Assembly (NCBI GenBank): GCA_011049795.1
Contig: DRHD01000331.1
Coordinates: 1-7,418 of the forward strand
Origin: Porticoccus sp.
GTDB taxonomy: Bacteria > Pseudomonadota > Gammaproteobacteria > Pseudomonadales > Porticoccaceae
Direction of reading: 5' to 3'
DNA: 7,418 nucleotides
The translations under genes were made by a program, and so were the position numbers. How positions within the stretch are numbered: the stretch's first letter is position 1; each line of letters starts with the position of its first letter. Below the pieces are notes generated by a model, which had not been told where the DNA came from, searched no databases, and saw only the letters and a program-made list of their open reading frames with translations. Shown piece by piece: positions 6,617 to 7,418 of this stretch.

Positions 6617-7418
6617 TTACTCGTATGTAGTAAATTTCTTAGGGTCAAAGGCTTCACGGATTGCTTCACCAATAAAGGTGACGGCCACTAACACAATTGT
6701 CATAGCAGACACAACCGACATCACTATCCAGGGCGCATCCAGATTATCCACGCCCTGGCTTAATAATTCTCCCCAACTGGGTGTGGGTGCGGGTAAGCCA
6801 AAGCCCAAATAATCCAATGCCGTCAGCGAGGTGATGCCGCCAGCAATAGAGAAAGGAATAAATGTCACCATGATGGAAACGGTGTTGGGCAAAATGTGCC
6901 TGAATATAATTCGGCTATTGGAGGCGCCTATCGCCTTGGCGGCCATGACATATTCCCGCGCGCTTTCTTTATACGTGGCGGTACGCATATACCAGGTCAT
7001 CGACATCCAGCCAAACAGCACCATGATACCAACCAGTGTCCAAAATCCGGGTGTGATAATGGAGGCGATGATCATCACTAAATATAAAAATGGTACATTC
7101 GACCAGACCTCAATCAGCCGCTGAAACAGTAGATCAAAAGCACCGCCCCAATAGCCCATCATTGAGCCGATACTCACGCCAATCAGATAGTTAAAAAATA
7201 ATAAAATCAGGGCAAAGCCAATCGCCAGGCGAAAGCCATAAACCAGTCGGGCGAGAATGTCCCTACCTGTGGTATCTGTACCTAAGTAATGTTGGTCCGC
7301 AATGGACGGCGAGTAGGGTGGATAGTCCATTTCCTTAAAGTCAGTCTCCAGTGGGTTAAAGGGGACTAGTGGTAATAACACCCAGTCTTTGCTGTCGGAG
7401 CTGGTCGCGGTGTTAGTC
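6617..7418 (-). CDS. yejE: Oligopeptide ABC importer permease, YejE type, C-terminal part, cut by right edge
   Basis: The frame is open to the right edge: 266 residues are visible and the N-terminus, including the first membrane helix, lies outside. A GTG at 7381 is an internal valine rather than a start, because in-frame coding (SSDSKDWVLLP) continues upstream of it. Visible parts are LGTDTTGRDILARLVYGFR (about 45-63), the usual entry into the permease core, then five membrane segments. The EAA coupling motif is EYVMAAKAIGAS...ILPN at about 155-178 and contacts the ATPases. The stretch TSLTALDYLGFGLP...SWGELLSQG...LDAPW and the ending FIGEAIREAFDPKK are characteristic of YejE rather than DppC or OppC. 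The full family length is roughly 340 residues. The partner YejB-type permease is expected upstream, beyond the window. The gene is first in the visible coupled block, 6 nt before the binding-protein gene. Confidence 0.93.
   Translation of the reverse strand, partial: TNTATSSDSKDWVLLPLVPFNPLETDFKEMDYPPYSPSIADQHYLGTDTTGRDILARLVYGFRLAIGFALILLFFNYLIGVSIGSMMGYWGGAFDLLFQRLIEVWSNVPFLYLVMIIASIITPGFWTLVGIMVLFGWMSMTWYMRTATYKESAREYVMAAKAIGASNSRIIFRHILPNTVSIMVTFIPFSIAGGITSLTALDYLGFGLPAPTPSWGELLSQGVDNLDAPWIVMSVVSAMTIVLVAVTFIGEAIREAFDPKKFTTYE

Noticed and set aside
6453..6812. 119-codon open frame on the plus strand across the permease/binding-protein junction
   Set aside because: It overlaps two well-supported coupled genes in antisense and resembles no protein I recognise.
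7379..7381. GTG as the start of the YejE-type permease
   Set aside because: Coding sequence continues in frame upstream to the window edge, and homologues have a membrane helix and further residues before this point, so the codon is internal.

Overview
The window looks like the chromosome of a free-living, probably marine or aquatic gammaproteobacterium. This is inferred from a Yej-type peptide ABC importer, an AraC regulator with the 'arabinose-binding-like' N-terminal domain, a sodium-coupled BASS transporter, a proteobacterial lipobox and moderate GC (mid-40s percent by eye). No rRNA, tRNA, CRISPR array, insertion sequence or phage gene was seen. All seven genes lie on the minus strand, so transcription runs from the right edge to the left edge.

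Right to left: (1) a YejE-type inner-membrane permease, cut by the right edge (6617-7418); (2) a secreted family-5 solute-binding protein (4814-6610); (3) a DppD/OppD-type ATPase (3834-4814); (4) a DppF/OppF-type ATPase (2863-3837). These four are packed as one translationally coupled block: a 6-nt gap, then a TAATG overlap, then an ATGA overlap. They make up most of one oligopeptide-class ABC importer. The partner YejB-type permease and the operon promoter should lie beyond the right edge. (5) A bile acid:sodium symporter family (BASS) protein (1932-2810) follows after 52 nt with no visible terminator. (6) An AraC-family regulator (768-1871) follows after a 60-nt gap that holds an unusual pair of near-identical 12-mers and a TATAAT box. 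(7) After 246 nt of non-coding DNA comes the N-terminal part of a lipoprotein of the tyrosine/serine phosphatase family that begins with the NFRDLGGY motif (1-521), cut by the left edge before its catalytic loop.

The simplest reading is a nutrient-uptake locus. The binding protein captures a peptide-like or other oligomeric solute, and the permeases plus the two ATPases import it. The BASS protein may move a related organic anion in symport with sodium, and the AraC protein may sense the substrate or a product. The link of BASS, AraC and phosphatase to the ABC importer rests only on order and strand. I do not see a clearly new system. The best second-look items are the repeat array in front of the regulator, the ABC importer-BASS-AraC linkage, the four-cysteine tails on both ATPases, and the promoter-plus-hairpin arrangement in front of the phosphatase lipoprotein.
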